Part shown: one piece after another, positions 53,266 to 62,634 of the stretch
Numbering within the stretch: position 1 is the first letter of the stretch
Layout of the letters: each line of letters starts with the position of its first letter
Assembly: GCA_018268955.1 (NCBI GenBank)
Contig: JAFDVO010000018.1
Span: forward strand, 209,450-273,449
DNA: 64,000 nucleotides
From: Acidobacteriota bacterium
Lineage (GTDB): Bacteria; Acidobacteriota; Vicinamibacteria; Vicinamibacterales; CAVVIG01
Direction: 5' to 3'
The notes under the pieces: model-generated
What the model saw: the letters and a program-made list of their open reading frames with translations, nothing else
Databases searched by the model: none
Told to the model about the DNA's origin: nothing
Position numbers and translations under genes: made by a program

Positions 53266-53802
53266 ATGTCCATCGCATTGGCTTCCTGCAGCATGGCACC
53301 TGCAGCAGCAACGGCCGCGCGCACGCCGGTCGACAATCGCATGAAGATGCTCGATGCGGCAATGAAGCGCCATCGGCATCAGCCGGACTCCCTCATCGAG
53401 ATCCTCCACACGGCGCAGGAACTCTTCGGGTACCTCGACGTGCAGTGCCTGAAGTACGTCGGGCACGCGTTGAAGGTGCCGCCGAGCCGTGTCTACGGCG
53501 TGGCGACCTTCTACAACATCTTCTCGTTGAAGCCGCGGGGTGCGCACACCTGCGTGGTGTGCCTGGGCACCGCGTGCTACGTGAAGGGTACGGCCGCCAT
53601 CCTCGCAGCGATCGAGCGCGACCAGCACGTCGAGGTCGGCGGGACGACCCCGGATGGCCAGGTGTCACTGGTCACGGCGCGCTGCCTCGGGGCCTGCGGC
53701 CTGGCGCCAGCCCTGGTGCTCGACAACGAAATTCACGGCGCGATGACGCCCGAGACGGCGCTCGCGCGGATCAAGGCGTGGACCGATCATGATCGTGGAT
53801 GA
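53266..53802 (+). CDS. hoxE: NAD-reducing hydrogenase diaphorase subunit HoxE
   Basis: 178 aa NuoE-like subunit. A thioredoxin-like [2Fe-2S] domain with CX4C in [10 protein letters not shown] and CX3C in CLGACGLAP, after a helical part ([20 protein letters not shown]). It passes electrons between HoxF and the rest of the diaphorase. The exact start is unsure: several in-frame ATGs occur in the first 30 residues. First gene of hoxEFUYHW; overlaps hoxF by 14 bases. Confidence 0.92.
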   Translation: MSIALASCSMAPAAATAARTPVDNRMKMLDAAMKRHRHQPDSLIEILHTAQELFGYLDVQCLKYVGHALKVPPSRVYGVATFYNIFSLKPRGAHTCVVCLGTACYVKGTAAILAAIERDQHVEVGGTTPDGQVSLVTARCLGACGLAPALVLDNEIHGAMTPETALARIKAWTDHDRG

Positions 53803-55444
53803 CATCGCCGCGGTGCGTGACCGCGAACATGCCGCGCGTGCCGCGCAGAAGGCGCGCATTGCGGTCTGCTCGGCCGCTGGCTGCCTCTCGACCGGCGGCA
53901 GCGCCGTCAAGGACGCGCTGACCGCGGCCGTTGCGGAACAGGGCGCAGGAACCGACGTGCGGGTGCTTGGCACTGGCTGCCTTGGCCTGTGCCACGCGGG
54001 TCCGCTCGTCCGCGTGGATGCGCAGGACGCCGCTCCGGCAATGTTCGAGCACGTCACGCCGGCGCTGGCCGTCGCGATTGTCAGCGGGGTGGTCGGCGGC
54101 GCACTCCCTGCCGAGCAGCGCTGCGACCTGACACAACCGTTCTTCACGCGCCAGCACCGCATCGTGACGAGCGATGCGGGCGTCGTGGACGCCGAACGTA
54201 TCGAGGACTACCTCGCCGCCAACGGCTACGCGGCGCTGGAGAAGGTGCTCACGGAGATGCGCCCCGAGGAGGTCGTGCGCGAGATCTCGGCGAGCGGCCT
54301 GCGCGGTCGCGGGGGCGCCGGGTATCCCACCGGGCTGAAGTGGAGCACCGTGGCGAAGGCGCAGGGACCCGGCAAGTTCGTCGTGTGCAACGCCGACGAA
54401 GGCGACCCCGGCGCGTTCATGGACCGCAGCGTGCTCGAAGGCGATCCGCACCGGGTGCTCGAAGGCATGGCCATCGCGGCATTCGCCGTCGGCGCCGAGC
54501 AGGGCTACATCTACGTGCGCGGTGAGTACCCGCTGGCGATCACCCGCCTGAAGACCGCGATCCGCCAGGCCGAGCGCATGCAACTGCTCGGGCACCGCAT
54601 CCTGGACACGCAGTTCAACTTCCGGATCGACATCCGCATCGGTGCGGGCGCCTTCGTCTGCGGTGAGGAGACCGCGCTCATCTCCTCGATCGAGGGCAAG
54701 CGCGGCACCCCGCGCCCGCGTCCGCCCTTCCCCGCCGAGGCCGGGCTCTGGGGTCGTCCTACGCTCATCAACAACGTGGAGACCTACGCCAACATCGCGC
54801 CGATCATCCTGGCGGGGGGCTCGCGATTCGCGACGCTCGGCACCGAGCACAGCAAGGGGACGAAGGTCTTCGCGCTCGCCGGCCGCATCGTCAACACCGG
54901 CCTCGTCGAAGTGCCGATGGGCATTCCGCTCAGGGAGATCATCTACGACATCGGCGGCGGCATCCCGGACGGCCGCACGTTCAAGGCGGCCCAGACCGGA
55001 GGCCCCTCCGGCGGCTGCATACCGGCGGCGCACCTCGATCTACCGGTGGACTACGAAGCACTCGCGGGCATCGGCTCGATCATGGGCTCCGGCGGCCTCA
55101 TCGTGATGGACGAGACCTCGTGCATGGTCGACGTCGCGCGCTACTTCATGGAGTTCTGCCGCGATGAGTCGTGCGGCAAGTGCATCCCGTGCCGCGCGGG
55201 CACCGTGCAGATGCACGAGATCCTCCTGAAGATGACGCGCGGCACGGCCGACGAGCGCGACCTCGGCCTGCTCGAGCAGCTCGCCGAACTGGTCACCCGC
55301 ACGAGCCTGTGCGGGCTGGGCCAGACCGCGGCCAACCCGGTGATGAGCACGCTGCACCACTTCCGTGAGGAGTACATGGCCCACATCCGCGACAAGGTCT
55401 GCCCCGCTGGTGTCTGCCCGATGCATGCGGAGGACCGGCCATGA
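53789..55444 (+). CDS. hoxF: hydrogenase diaphorase subunit HoxF (NADH/FMN)
   Basis: 551 aa. An N-terminal [2Fe-2S] thioredoxin-like part (CX4C, CLGLC), then the NADH/FMN domain with [13 protein letters not shown] and [17 protein letters not shown] segment and a C-terminal [4Fe-4S] site [13 protein letters not shown] plus LCGLGQTA. It oxidises or reduces NAD(H) on FMN. The next gene overlaps by ATGA. Confidence 0.95.
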   Translation: MIVDDIAAVRDREHAARAAQKARIAVCSAAGCLSTGGSAVKDALTAAVAEQGAGTDVRVLGTGCLGLCHAGPLVRVDAQDAAPAMFEHVTPALAVAIVSGVVGGALPAEQRCDLTQPFFTRQHRIVTSDAGVVDAERIEDYLAANGYAALEKVLTEMRPEEVVREISASGLRGRGGAGYPTGLKWSTVAKAQGPGKFVVCNADEGDPGAFMDRSVLEGDPHRVLEGMAIAAFAVGAEQGYIYVRGEYPLAITRLKTAIRQAERMQLLGHRILDTQFNFRIDIRIGAGAFVCGEETALISSIEGKRGTPRPRPPFPAEAGLWGRPTLINNVETYANIAPIILAGGSRFATLGTEHSKGTKVFALAGRIVNTGLVEVPMGIPLREIIYDIGGGIPDGRTFKAAQTGGPSGGCIPAAHLDLPVDYEALAGIGSIMGSGGLIVMDETSCMVDVARYFMEFCRDESCGKCIPCRAGTVQMHEILLKMTRGTADERDLGLLEQLAELVTRTSLCGLGQTAANPVMSTLHHFREEYMAHIRDKVCPAGVCPMHAEDRP

Positions 55445-56151
55445 GCGTCACCACACTGACCATCAACGGGCGTCTGGTGTCGGCCGCGGAGGGCGCCTCA
55501 ATCCTCGACGTCGCGCGCGAACACGACATCCACATCCCGACGCTCTGCCACCTTGACGGCCTCTCCGAACACGGTGCGTGCCGGCTCTGCCTCGTGGAAG
55601 TGGCTGGCTCCTCGAAACTGCAGGCCGCGTGCATGACGAAGGCGGTGGAGGGGATGGTGGTCACCACCGACTCGGAACGGCTGCGGACCTACAGGCGGCA
55701 GATCGTCGAGCTGTTGCTGGCCGAACGCAACCATGTCTGCTCGGTCTGCGTCGCCAACCGCGCATGCGAACTGCAGGACCTCGCGGTGTCCATGGGGCTT
55801 CATCACGTGCGCTACGAGCCGCAGGCGCCGCAGCTCGCGATGGACGCATCGCACCCACGCTGGATCATCGACCACAACCGCTGTGTCCTCTGCACGAGGT
55901 GCGTGCGCGTCTGTGACGAGATCGAAGGCGCCCACACATGGGACGTGATGGGCCGTGGCCGCCAGACGCTGGTCATCAGCGACATGAACGAGCCCTGGGG
56001 CGACTCGGCATCGTGCACGAGCTGCGGCAAGTGCGTCCGTGTCTGCCCAACTGGGGCGCTGTTCGAGAAGGGTGCGGTCGCAACGAACAAGGACCCGCAC
56101 TTTGTGACGTACCTGCGGATGGCACGGGAGCAGAAGCTGTGGAACCGGTAA
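55441..56151 (+). CDS. hoxU: hydrogenase diaphorase subunit HoxU
   Basis: 236 aa NuoG-N-like electron wire. A plant-type [2Fe-2S] site ([15 protein letters not shown]), a His/Cys-ligated cluster ([12 protein letters not shown]), then two [4Fe-4S] motifs ([11 protein letters not shown] and [15 protein letters not shown]). It links HoxF to the hydrogenase module HoxYH. Overlaps hoxY by 13 bases. Confidence 0.95.
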   Translation: MSVTTLTINGRLVSAAEGASILDVAREHDIHIPTLCHLDGLSEHGACRLCLVEVAGSSKLQAACMTKAVEGMVVTTDSERLRTYRRQIVELLLAERNHVCSVCVANRACELQDLAVSMGLHHVRYEPQAPQLAMDASHPRWIIDHNRCVLCTRCVRVCDEIEGAHTWDVMGRGRQTLVISDMNEPWGDSASCTSCGKCVRVCPTGALFEKGAVATNKDPHFVTYLRMAREQKLWNR

Positions 56152-56687
56152 CACGCCCACGCGTGGCAACTGTCTGGCTCGGGGGCTGCTCAGGCTGCCA
56201 CATGTCGCTGCTGGACATGGACGAGCGCCTGCTGGACCTCGCGAGCCTGATTGACCTGGTCTACAGCCCCATCATGGACGTGAAGGAGTTCCCCGAGGGG
56301 GTCGACATCACGCTCGTGGAGGGTGCTGTCGCGAACGAGGACAACGCACGCATGCTCCGGCTCGTTCGCGAGCGGACCGACGTGCTCGTGGCGTTCGGCG
56401 ACTGCGCGGTCGCCGGCAACGTCACCGCCCTCCGGAATCCCATTGCCAACCCGCTGCCGGTGCTGCAGCGTTCCTACGGCCCCGACCCGTCGCGCATGCC
56501 GGGGCTGCACACGCCGGACGCGGAGGTTCCGCCGCTCGTGACGAAGGTCGAGAACCTGCGCGCGCTCGTGCGGGTCGACTACTACCTCCCGGGGTGCCCG
56601 CCTTCCGCGGACCTGATCTTCTTCGTGCTGAGCGAGCTGGTCGCCGGGCGCACCCTGAACCTCCAGAGCCGCGCCACGCTCGGATGA
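56139..56687 (+). CDS. hoxY: hydrogenase small subunit HoxY
   Basis: 182 aa from a GTG inside the end of hoxU. One proximal [4Fe-4S] cluster: [26 protein letters not shown] and PGCPPSAD. No Tat signal, so the enzyme is cytoplasmic, as expected for group 3 hydrogenases. Its TGA overlaps the hoxH ATG. Confidence 0.93.
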   Translation: MEPVTRPRVATVWLGGCSGCHMSLLDMDERLLDLASLIDLVYSPIMDVKEFPEGVDITLVEGAVANEDNARMLRLVRERTDVLVAFGDCAVAGNVTALRNPIANPLPVLQRSYGPDPSRMPGLHTPDAEVPPLVTKVENLRALVRVDYYLPGCPPSADLIFFVLSELVAGRTLNLQSRATLG

Positions 56688-58126
56688 AAGCGGAGACCAT
56701 GGCTCAGACGATCACGATCGAACCGGTGTCCCGCGTCGAGGGGCACGCGAAGATCACGATTCACCTCGGACCTGACGGACAGGTGCAGGACGCCCGCTTC
56801 CATGTCCTCGAGTTCAGGGGCTTCGAGAAGTTCTGCGAGGGGCGCCACTTCCAGGAGATGCCGGCGATCACGTCACGCGTGTGCGGTATCTGCCCTGTGA
56901 GCCACATGCTCGCGTCGGCTGACGCCGGCGACCGGCTGCTCGCGGTCGAGATTCCCGATACCGCCCTGCGCCTCCGCCGCGTGGTCAATCTCGCGCAGAT
57001 CGTGCAGTCGCACGCCCTGAGCTTCTTCTACCTGTCGTCACCGGACCTGCTCCTGGGGTACGACGCCCCGCCAGCCGCGCGGAACGTCCTCGGCCTGGCC
57101 GCCGCGCATCCCGAGATCGCGCGGCGAGGCATCCGTCTCCGGCAGTTCGGCCAGACCGCCATCGAGCTGATCGCCGGCAAGCGGATCCACGCGTCGTGGG
57201 CGATCGCGGGTGGCGTGAACGCGTCCTTGAGTGCGGCGGCACGCGATCAGATTCTCGCGGCGCTGCCGGAGGCCATCGAAACCGCCAGGCTCACGCTCGA
57301 CTGGTTCCGCGCGTCGCTGCCCTCCCACGATGAGGAGGCGCGCACGTTCGGCCACTTCCCCACGCTCTTCATGGGGATGGTCACGCCCGACGGTTCGCTG
57401 GAATCGTACGGCGGCCGCCTGCGCATCATCGACGCGCACGGGCGACTGGTCGCGGACCAGCTCGATGCTGCCCAGGCCAGGGTGCTGCTCGGCGAGCGGG
57501 TCGAACCCTGGAGCTACCTCAAGTCGCCCTTCCTCAAGGCACTCGGCCCAGACGAGGGAGCGTACCGCGTCGGGCCGCTGGCCCGGCTTAACGTCGCGCA
57601 ACGATGCGGGACGCCGCTCGCGGATGAAGAGTTCGCGAGGTTCAGGTCTCTGTCCGCGGGCCCCGTGCTCGGCTCGTTCCATTACCACTACGCGCGGCTG
57701 ATCGAGATCCTCTTCGGCCTCGAGCGCATCGGCGAACTACTCGACGACCCGTCGTGCCTGTCGACAGACGTGCTGGCGCGCGCGAGTCGCAACCGGCTGC
57801 GCGGCATCGGCATGTCGGAGGCCCCGCGAGGCACGCTCTTCCACGACTACACCGTGGACGAGGACGGCCTGCTGACATCAGTCGACCTCCTGATCGCCAC
57901 TGGCCAGAACAACCTCGCGATGAACCGCGCGGTTACGCAGATCGCGAAGGCCTATCTCCACGCGGACCGGCTGGACGAAGGGCTGCTCAACCGGGTGGAG
58001 GCAGGCATCCGGGCATTCGACCCGTGCCTCAGTTGCTCGACGCACGCGGCCGGCACCATGCCGCTCGTCGTCGAGGTGCATGACGTGAACGGCGCGACCA
58101 TCGGCCGCATCGATCGCCGCGCATGA
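56684..58126 (+). CDS. hoxH: [NiFe]-hydrogenase large subunit HoxH
   Basis: 480 aa catalytic subunit. The L1 motif RVCGICPVSH (Cys67, Cys70) and L2 motif DPCLSCSTH (Cys448, Cys451) bind Ni-Fe(CN)2CO. A 26-residue tail (AAGTMPLVVEV ... DRRA) follows the conserved His454 and should be removed by HoxW after nickel insertion. The start at 56684 uses the ATGA overlap; an ATG at 56699 with GGAG three bases before is a possible alternative. Motifs fit group 3d, bidirectional NAD-coupled. Confidence 0.95.
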   Translation: MKAETMAQTITIEPVSRVEGHAKITIHLGPDGQVQDARFHVLEFRGFEKFCEGRHFQEMPAITSRVCGICPVSHMLASADAGDRLLAVEIPDTALRLRRVVNLAQIVQSHALSFFYLSSPDLLLGYDAPPAARNVLGLAAAHPEIARRGIRLRQFGQTAIELIAGKRIHASWAIAGGVNASLSAAARDQILAALPEAIETARLTLDWFRASLPSHDEEARTFGHFPTLFMGMVTPDGSLESYGGRLRIIDAHGRLVADQLDAAQARVLLGERVEPWSYLKSPFLKALGPDEGAYRVGPLARLNVAQRCGTPLADEEFARFRSLSAGPVLGSFHYHYARLIEILFGLERIGELLDDPSCLSTDVLARASRNRLRGIGMSEAPRGTLFHDYTVDEDGLLTSVDLLIATGQNNLAMNRAVTQIAKAYLHADRLDEGLLNRVEAGIRAFDPCLSCSTHAAGTMPLVVEVHDVNGATIGRIDRRA

Positions 58127-58569
58127 CGCTCGTCCTCGCCTTCGGCAACCCGTTGCGCGGAGACGACGGCGTCGGGCCGGAGGTCGGCCGCCGAGTGGCA
58201 GCCACGGGGGCGGTGGTCGAGGTCGTCACGCCGCTCCAATTGCTGCCTGAGCACGCCGCGCAGGTCGCCGCGGCGGACCGCGTCATCTTCGTCGATGCCG
58301 CTGTCGGGCGCCAGGCTGGCGAGGTCGTTACAATCGCCCTGCAGGCTGCGCCGACAGTCCGCGTCGATCACGCGCTCACGCCAGCCGCCATCCTCACGCT
58401 CGCACGGGATCTCTACGACGCCAGGCCGCCCGCGTGGATTGTCCAGGTCCACGCCGCGCACTTCACCACCGGCGCGCCCCTGTCTGCAGCGGTCGCCGCC
58501 GCCATCCCCCGAGCCATCAACGCCGTCCTGGCACTGCTGCCGCAGCCCCACCACACGCCGCCTCGCTGA
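58123..58569 (+). CDS. hoxW: hydrogenase maturation protease HoxW
   Basis: 148 aa endopeptidase of the HupD/HybD family. The nickel-sensing motif GNPLRGDDGVGPEV near residue 8 and DAAVGRQAGEV near residue 58 hold the Glu/Asp ligands; VDHALTPAAIL follows. It trims the C-terminus of HoxH, encoded just upstream with an ATGA overlap. The hyp cofactor genes are not in the window and must lie elsewhere. Confidence 0.92.
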   Translation: MTLVLAFGNPLRGDDGVGPEVGRRVAATGAVVEVVTPLQLLPEHAAQVAAADRVIFVDAAVGRQAGEVVTIALQAAPTVRVDHALTPAAILTLARDLYDARPPAWIVQVHAAHFTTGAPLSAAVAAAIPRAINAVLALLPQPHHTPPR

Positions 58570-58602
58570 CGCCACACGACAGCCCGCGCGCCGCGCCCGT
58601 GT

Positions 58603-58690
58603 GCGTTCCAGCGTTTTAGCGTTCTAGCATTTCTGCATTTCTGCATTGCTGCATTGCTGCATTGCTGCATTTCAGGATTGCTGCACTGCC
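58603..58690. repeat. period-8 tandem tract, 11 units
   Basis: GCGTTCCA, GCGTTTTA, GCGTTCTA, GCATTTCT twice, GCATTGCT three times, GCATTTCA, GGATTGCT, GCACTGCC: eleven exact 8-base units between the hox operon and the peptidase gene. Confidence 0.95.
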
Positions 58691-58749
58691 ACCGTGGTGC
58701 CTGCGCTCCGTGCTATGTTGGCCGCAGGTTCAAGAAGGAGCACACGTCG

Positions 58750-60318
58750 ATGAGCTTTGCCCGTCGCACGACGTTCGCCGCGCTGGCTGTCGCCATCCTG
58801 GCGGTTCTTCCGGCGGCTGCCCAGTGGCAGCCGGTCGACCGCCTCAGCCCCGACATCGTCTACCGCATCAAGGACGAGGGGCTGCAGCGATCGAAGGTGA
58901 TGGAGATCGCGAGCTACCTCACGGATGTGTACGGCCCGCGACTGGCCGGGTCACCGGATTACAAGGAAGGCGCCGAGTGGGCGCAGAAGACCCTGCGTGA
59001 GTGGGGCCTGGCGAACGTGCACACCGAGAGCTTCGCGTTCGGGCGTGGGTGGCAGAACCGCAGGATGTTCGCGCAGGCGCTGACGCCCCGGAACTATCCA
59101 CTCATCGCGTACCCGAAAGCGTGGACCCCAGGGACGAACGGGCTCGTCAGCGGTGACGCAGCGCTCGTGTTCATCGACGCGGAGTCCGACCTCGCCATGT
59201 ACCGGGGCAAGCTGCGCGGCAAGTTCGTGCTCGCGACGCGTCCGCGGGACCTTGCGCCGCGGTTCCAGCCACAGGCGGAACGCTATACGGACAGCCAGCT
59301 GGCGGACCTGGAGAAGATGCCGCAACGCCGCAGCGTCCCCGCGCCACTCGGCGTGACGGCGGCGAGCTTTCAGGCCCAGCGCGAACTGCAGACGAAGATT
59401 GCGAAGTTCTGGATCGACGAGGGCGTGGCCGCCGTGCTCGAGCCGAGCCGCGGGGATGGTGGAGGCACGCTGTTCGTCCAGAGCGGCGGCTCGCGCAATC
59501 CGAGCGACCCACCGGTCGTCGCCCAGGTGGTGCTCGCCACGGAGCACTACAACCGCATCGCGCGCACGCTGGAGAAGAAGATTCCGGTGACGCTGCAGAT
59601 GGACATCGACAACCAGTTCCTCGATGCCGATCAGAACAGCTTCAACGTGCTCGCCGAGCTTCCGGGCACCGACAAAGCGGACGAGGTCGTCATGCTCGGT
59701 GCGCACTTCGATTCCTGGCACACCGGCACCAGCGCCACAGACAATGCGGCAGGTTCGGCCGTGATGATGGAGGCCATGCGCATCCTGAAGGCAAGCGGCA
59801 TCCCGCTGCGACGGACCGTGCGTCTCGGACTCTGGGGCGCGGAAGAGGAAGGGCTGGTCGGCTCCCGCGCCTACGTCAAGGAGCACTTCGGCGATACGGC
59901 GACGATGCAGCTGAAGCCGGAGCAGGCGAAGCTGTCGGGGTACTTCAACGTGGACAACGGCACGGGGCAGATCCGCGGCGTGTACCTGCAGGGCAACGAA
60001 GCGATTGGCCCGATCTTCACGTCCTGGATGGAGCCGTTCCACAACATGGGCATGAAGACCGTCACCATCCGCAACACCGGCGGCACGGATCACCAGGCGT
60101 TCGACGCGATCGGCATCCCTGGCTTCCAGTTCATCCAGGACGATCTCGAGTACGACACCCGCACGCACCACTCGAACATGGACACGTACGAGCGGCTCCA
60201 GCCGCAGGACCTCATGCAGAACGCCGTGATCGTCGCCTCCTTCGTGGCGCAGGCGGCGAATCGCGATCAGATGCTGCCGCGGAAGCCGCTGCCACGGCCG
60301 AACCCGGCGGGACGTTAG
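58750..60318 (+). CDS. secreted M28-family zinc aminopeptidase
   Basis: 522 aa. A signal peptide (TFAALAVAILAVLPAAAQ) precedes a PA-domain insert (~residues 135-250) and the M28 catalytic domain: LGAHFDSWHTGTSATDNAAG (zinc His/Asp), GAEEEGLVGS (catalytic and ligand Glu), and DTRTHHSNMDTY (last His). It releases amino acids from peptides outside the cytoplasm. AAGGAG lies nine bases before the ATG; an extended -10 TGC-TATGTT lies 27 bases upstream. Confidence 0.93.
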   Translation: MSFARRTTFAALAVAILAVLPAAAQWQPVDRLSPDIVYRIKDEGLQRSKVMEIASYLTDVYGPRLAGSPDYKEGAEWAQKTLREWGLANVHTESFAFGRGWQNRRMFAQALTPRNYPLIAYPKAWTPGTNGLVSGDAALVFIDAESDLAMYRGKLRGKFVLATRPRDLAPRFQPQAERYTDSQLADLEKMPQRRSVPAPLGVTAASFQAQRELQTKIAKFWIDEGVAAVLEPSRGDGGGTLFVQSGGSRNPSDPPVVAQVVLATEHYNRIARTLEKKIPVTLQMDIDNQFLDADQNSFNVLAELPGTDKADEVVMLGAHFDSWHTGTSATDNAAGSAVMMEAMRILKASGIPLRRTVRLGLWGAEEEGLVGSRAYVKEHFGDTATMQLKPEQAKLSGYFNVDNGTGQIRGVYLQGNEAIGPIFTSWMEPFHNMGMKTVTIRNTGGTDHQAFDAIGIPGFQFIQDDLEYDTRTHHSNMDTYERLQPQDLMQNAVIVASFVAQAANRDQMLPRKPLPRPNPAGR

Positions 60319-60353
60319 GGGGACGTAGGACGCAAGAAGCTCGACGTCAGAAC

Positions 60354-60710
60354 TCAGCCTTTCACGACGTACTGCTTCTTCAGCAACAGGTCGCGGAGCC
60401 GCTCGCGGTGTTCGCCCTGCAGCTCGATCGTGCCGTCCTTGACGGCGCCGCCGGTGCCGCAGGCGCGCTTCAACTCCGCGCAGAGCTCCTTCAGAAACGC
60501 CTCATCGAGCGGAAGGCCGTCGACGACCGTGACGGTCTTCCCTCCTCGTCCAGCCTTCTCCATCCGCAGCTTCGCGACGATCTTCGCCGGCAGCGCTGAG
60601 TGTGGCGCGGCCTGCGTTCGGCTGCACGTGCAGCGGCTCGACGGCCAGCCGCACCTGGGGCACGTCTGGTCCCCCGTCGAGTACACCAGGCGGGCGTTGC
60701 GCTCGCTCAC
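60354..60710 (-). CDS. SUI1/eIF1-family translation factor (YciH-like)
   Basis: 118 aa. A Cys-rich N-terminus (CPRCGWPSSRCTC, residues 17-29) may bind zinc, then the SUI1 domain GRGGKTVTVVDGLPLDEA ... ELKRACGTGGAVKDGTIELQGEHRE (broken here by length). Bacterial YciH influences start-codon fidelity, which is interesting in a genome with many leaderless genes. The GTG start overlaps the TGA of the CoA-transferase gene (GTGA). Confidence 0.9.
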   Translation of the reverse strand: MSERNARLVYSTGDQTCPRCGWPSSRCTCSRTQAAPHSALPAKIVAKLRMEKAGRGGKTVTVVDGLPLDEAFLKELCAELKRACGTGGAVKDGTIELQGEHRERLRDLLLKKQYVVKG

Positions 60711-62011
60711 GACCGTGCTCCGAGGTCCACGTGCCGCAGTTCGCGGAACTGACGGCTCAGCTCGCCACGCATGTCCGGGTGCGCAATGGAGATCAGCAGC
60801 TCGGCCCGCTCACGCAGGCTGCGGCCGAACAGGTTCACGGCGCCGTACTCCGTCGCGATCCAGTGGACGTGGCCGCGGGTCGTCACCACGCCGGCCCCGG
60901 GCTTGAGCGAGGGCACGATGCGTGAGAGCGTGCCGTTCTTCGCGGTCGCGGGCAGCGCGATCACCGGGACGCCTTCGCGCGAGAGAGCCGCGCCGCGGAT
61001 GAAGTCCATCTGGCCGCCGATGCCCGAATAGATCCGGTAGCCGATGGAATCGGCGCAGACCTGTCCTGTCAGGTCGACCTCGAGGGCCGAGTTGATGGCG
61101 ACAACGCGATCGTTCTTCCGGATCAGCGCCGTGTCGTTCGTGCGGTCGCACGGATGGAATTCGATGAACGGGTTGTCGTTCACGAAGTCGAACAGCGCAT
61201 GCGAGCCATTCACGAAGCTGGTCACCGTACGCCCCTTGTGGACGTGCTTCAGCCGGTTGCTCACGACGCCGCTCTTGATCAGCGCCATCACGCCGTCGGA
61301 GAACATCTCCGTGTGGATGCCGAGATCCTCCTTGTCGGTGAGGCGGCGCAGCACCGCATCCGGAATCGCGCCAATCCCCATCTGGAGCGTGGCACCGTCG
61401 GGCACCAGCGCAGCGACGTGCGCACCGATCTGGTCCTCGACGGCGTTCGGCTCAGCGGGGGGATGGGCGTGCAGCGGATGGTTGGTGTGGATGAATCGCG
61501 TCAGCGCGCTGAAGGGCACGAGCGTGTTGCCGTGCGTGCGCGGCATCTGCTCGTTGATTTCCCCGACGACCATGCGTGCCGAGCGAGAGGCGGCGAGAGC
61601 CGCGTCGACCGATGTGCCCAGCGTGCAGTAGCCGTGGCGATCGGGCGGCGAGAGCTGCAGGAAGGCCACGTCGAGCGGGATCAGGCCTGACTCGAACAGC
61701 GAGGGAATATCGGAGAGGAACACCGGCATGAAGTCGGCCCGCCCGGCGTCGATGGCGGCGCGCAGCGGCTGCCCGGTGAACAGCGACACGGACAGGAAGC
61801 GGCCTTCCTGCCCGGGCTCGGCGAACGGGGCGGGCCCTGCGGTATGCAGGTGGTAGATCGTGACGTTCTCGAGATCGGTACGTCGGGTCAGCGCGTCGAC
61901 GAGCGTCGTCGGCGTGGCGGCTGCGCCGTGGATGAAGATGCGCATGCCGCTCTGTACGCAGGCCACCGCCTCGTCGGGGCTGGTGGCTCCAAGGGTCCAG
62001 TCGGCGGTCAT
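60707..62011 (-). CDS. acetyl-CoA hydrolase/transferase family protein
   Basis: 434 aa. The CoA-transferase fold with catalytic Glu in IHTEMFSDG near residue 239, MGIGAIPDAVL before it and YSGIGGQMDFIRGA later. Closest in style to 4-hydroxybutyrate or acetate:CoA transferases; the exact acyl substrate is uncertain. Start: extended -10 TGG-TACACT ends exactly six bases before the ATG, with no ribosome-binding site, so leaderless. Operon with the SUI1 gene. Confidence 0.9.
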   Translation of the reverse strand: MTADWTLGATSPDEAVACVQSGMRIFIHGAAATPTTLVDALTRRTDLENVTIYHLHTAGPAPFAEPGQEGRFLSVSLFTGQPLRAAIDAGRADFMPVFLSDIPSLFESGLIPLDVAFLQLSPPDRHGYCTLGTSVDAALAASRSARMVVGEINEQMPRTHGNTLVPFSALTRFIHTNHPLHAHPPAEPNAVEDQIGAHVAALVPDGATLQMGIGAIPDAVLRRLTDKEDLGIHTEMFSDGVMALIKSGVVSNRLKHVHKGRTVTSFVNGSHALFDFVNDNPFIEFHPCDRTNDTALIRKNDRVVAINSALEVDLTGQVCADSIGYRIYSGIGGQMDFIRGAALSREGVPVIALPATAKNGTLSRIVPSLKPGAGVVTTRGHVHWIATEYGAVNLFGRSLRERAELLISIAHPDMRGELSRQFRELRHVDLGARS

Positions 62012-62054
62012 GATGCGAGTGTACCAGCCGACCGGACGCCAACCTACCCAGCCG

Positions 62055-62387
62055 CTACACCTCGAGCTGACGCACGGGACGGATCTCGATGCTGCCGACG
62101 CGAGCCGGCGGGATCTTCGCGGCGAGTTCGAGCGCCTCGTCGAGGTTGGCGGCGTCGATCAGGTAGAACCCGGCGAGCTGCTCCTTGGTTTCGGCGAAGG
62201 GCCCGTCGGTGATCGAACGCTGGCCGTCGCGAATCCGCAAGGTCGTTGCGGTCTCGATCGGCTGCAGCGCCTCGGCGGCGACCAGCACGCCACGGTCGCG
62301 CATGCCGTTTCCGCACGCCATGCACTCGGCGTCATCAACGGCCCTCAGCTTCTCGGCTTCCAGGTAGACAAGACACAGGTATTTCAT
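62055..62387 (-). CDS. YCII-related (DGPF-domain) protein
   Basis: 110 aa. MKYLCLVYLE at the start and SITDGPFAETKEQLAGFYLI with the DGPF motif, then RVGSIEIRPVRQLEV. The ferredoxin-like YCII fold keeps an active-site His/Asp in some members. DGPF genes are the conserved partners of ECF42 sigma factors, here 250 bases upstream. The start was set by homology; the longer frame is repeat DNA. Confidence 0.88.
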   Translation of the reverse strand: MKYLCLVYLEAEKLRAVDDAECMACGNGMRDRGVLVAAEALQPIETATTLRIRDGQRSITDGPFAETKEQLAGFYLIDAANLDEALELAAKIPPARVGSIEIRPVRQLEV

Positions 62388-62399
62388 ACGGGACACTTC

Positions 62400-62458
62400 G
62401 TGAGTTGGTGAGTTGGTGAGTTGGTGACCGGTCGGGACTCGGGACTCGGAATCGGGAC
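62400..62458. repeat. tandem tracts of period 8 then 7
   Basis: GTGAGTTG three times and GTGACCGG, then TCGGGAC twice, TCGGAA and TCGGGAC, between the DGPF and sigma genes. Confidence 0.85.
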
Positions 62459-62543
62459 CTCGCACGTTGTGCGCTGTGGCGTTCTGCTTTGGTGCATCAC
62501 TCCATTTCCACCCGCAGTTCCCCATTCCCGCCGTGCCCTTTAC

Positions 62544-62631
62544 GCGTTGTTGCGTTGCTGCGTTATTGCGTTATTGCGTTGCTGCATTGTTGCGTTGCTG
62601 CATTGTTGCGTTGTCGCGTTGCTGCATTCCT
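62544..62631. repeat. period-8 tandem tract, 11 units
   Basis: Eleven exact 8-base units, all GCRTTNNN: GCGTTGTT, GCGTTGCT, GCGTTATT twice, GCGTTGCT, GCATTGTT, GCGTTGCT, GCATTGTT, GCGTTGTC, GCGTTGCT, GCATTCCT. It ends three bases before the sigma stop region. Confidence 0.95.
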
Positions 62632-62634
62632 GGC

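Noticed and set aside
53771..55033. 420-codon minus-strand frame opposite hoxF
   Set aside because: Shadow frame; all iron-sulfur and FMN motifs are in hoxF.
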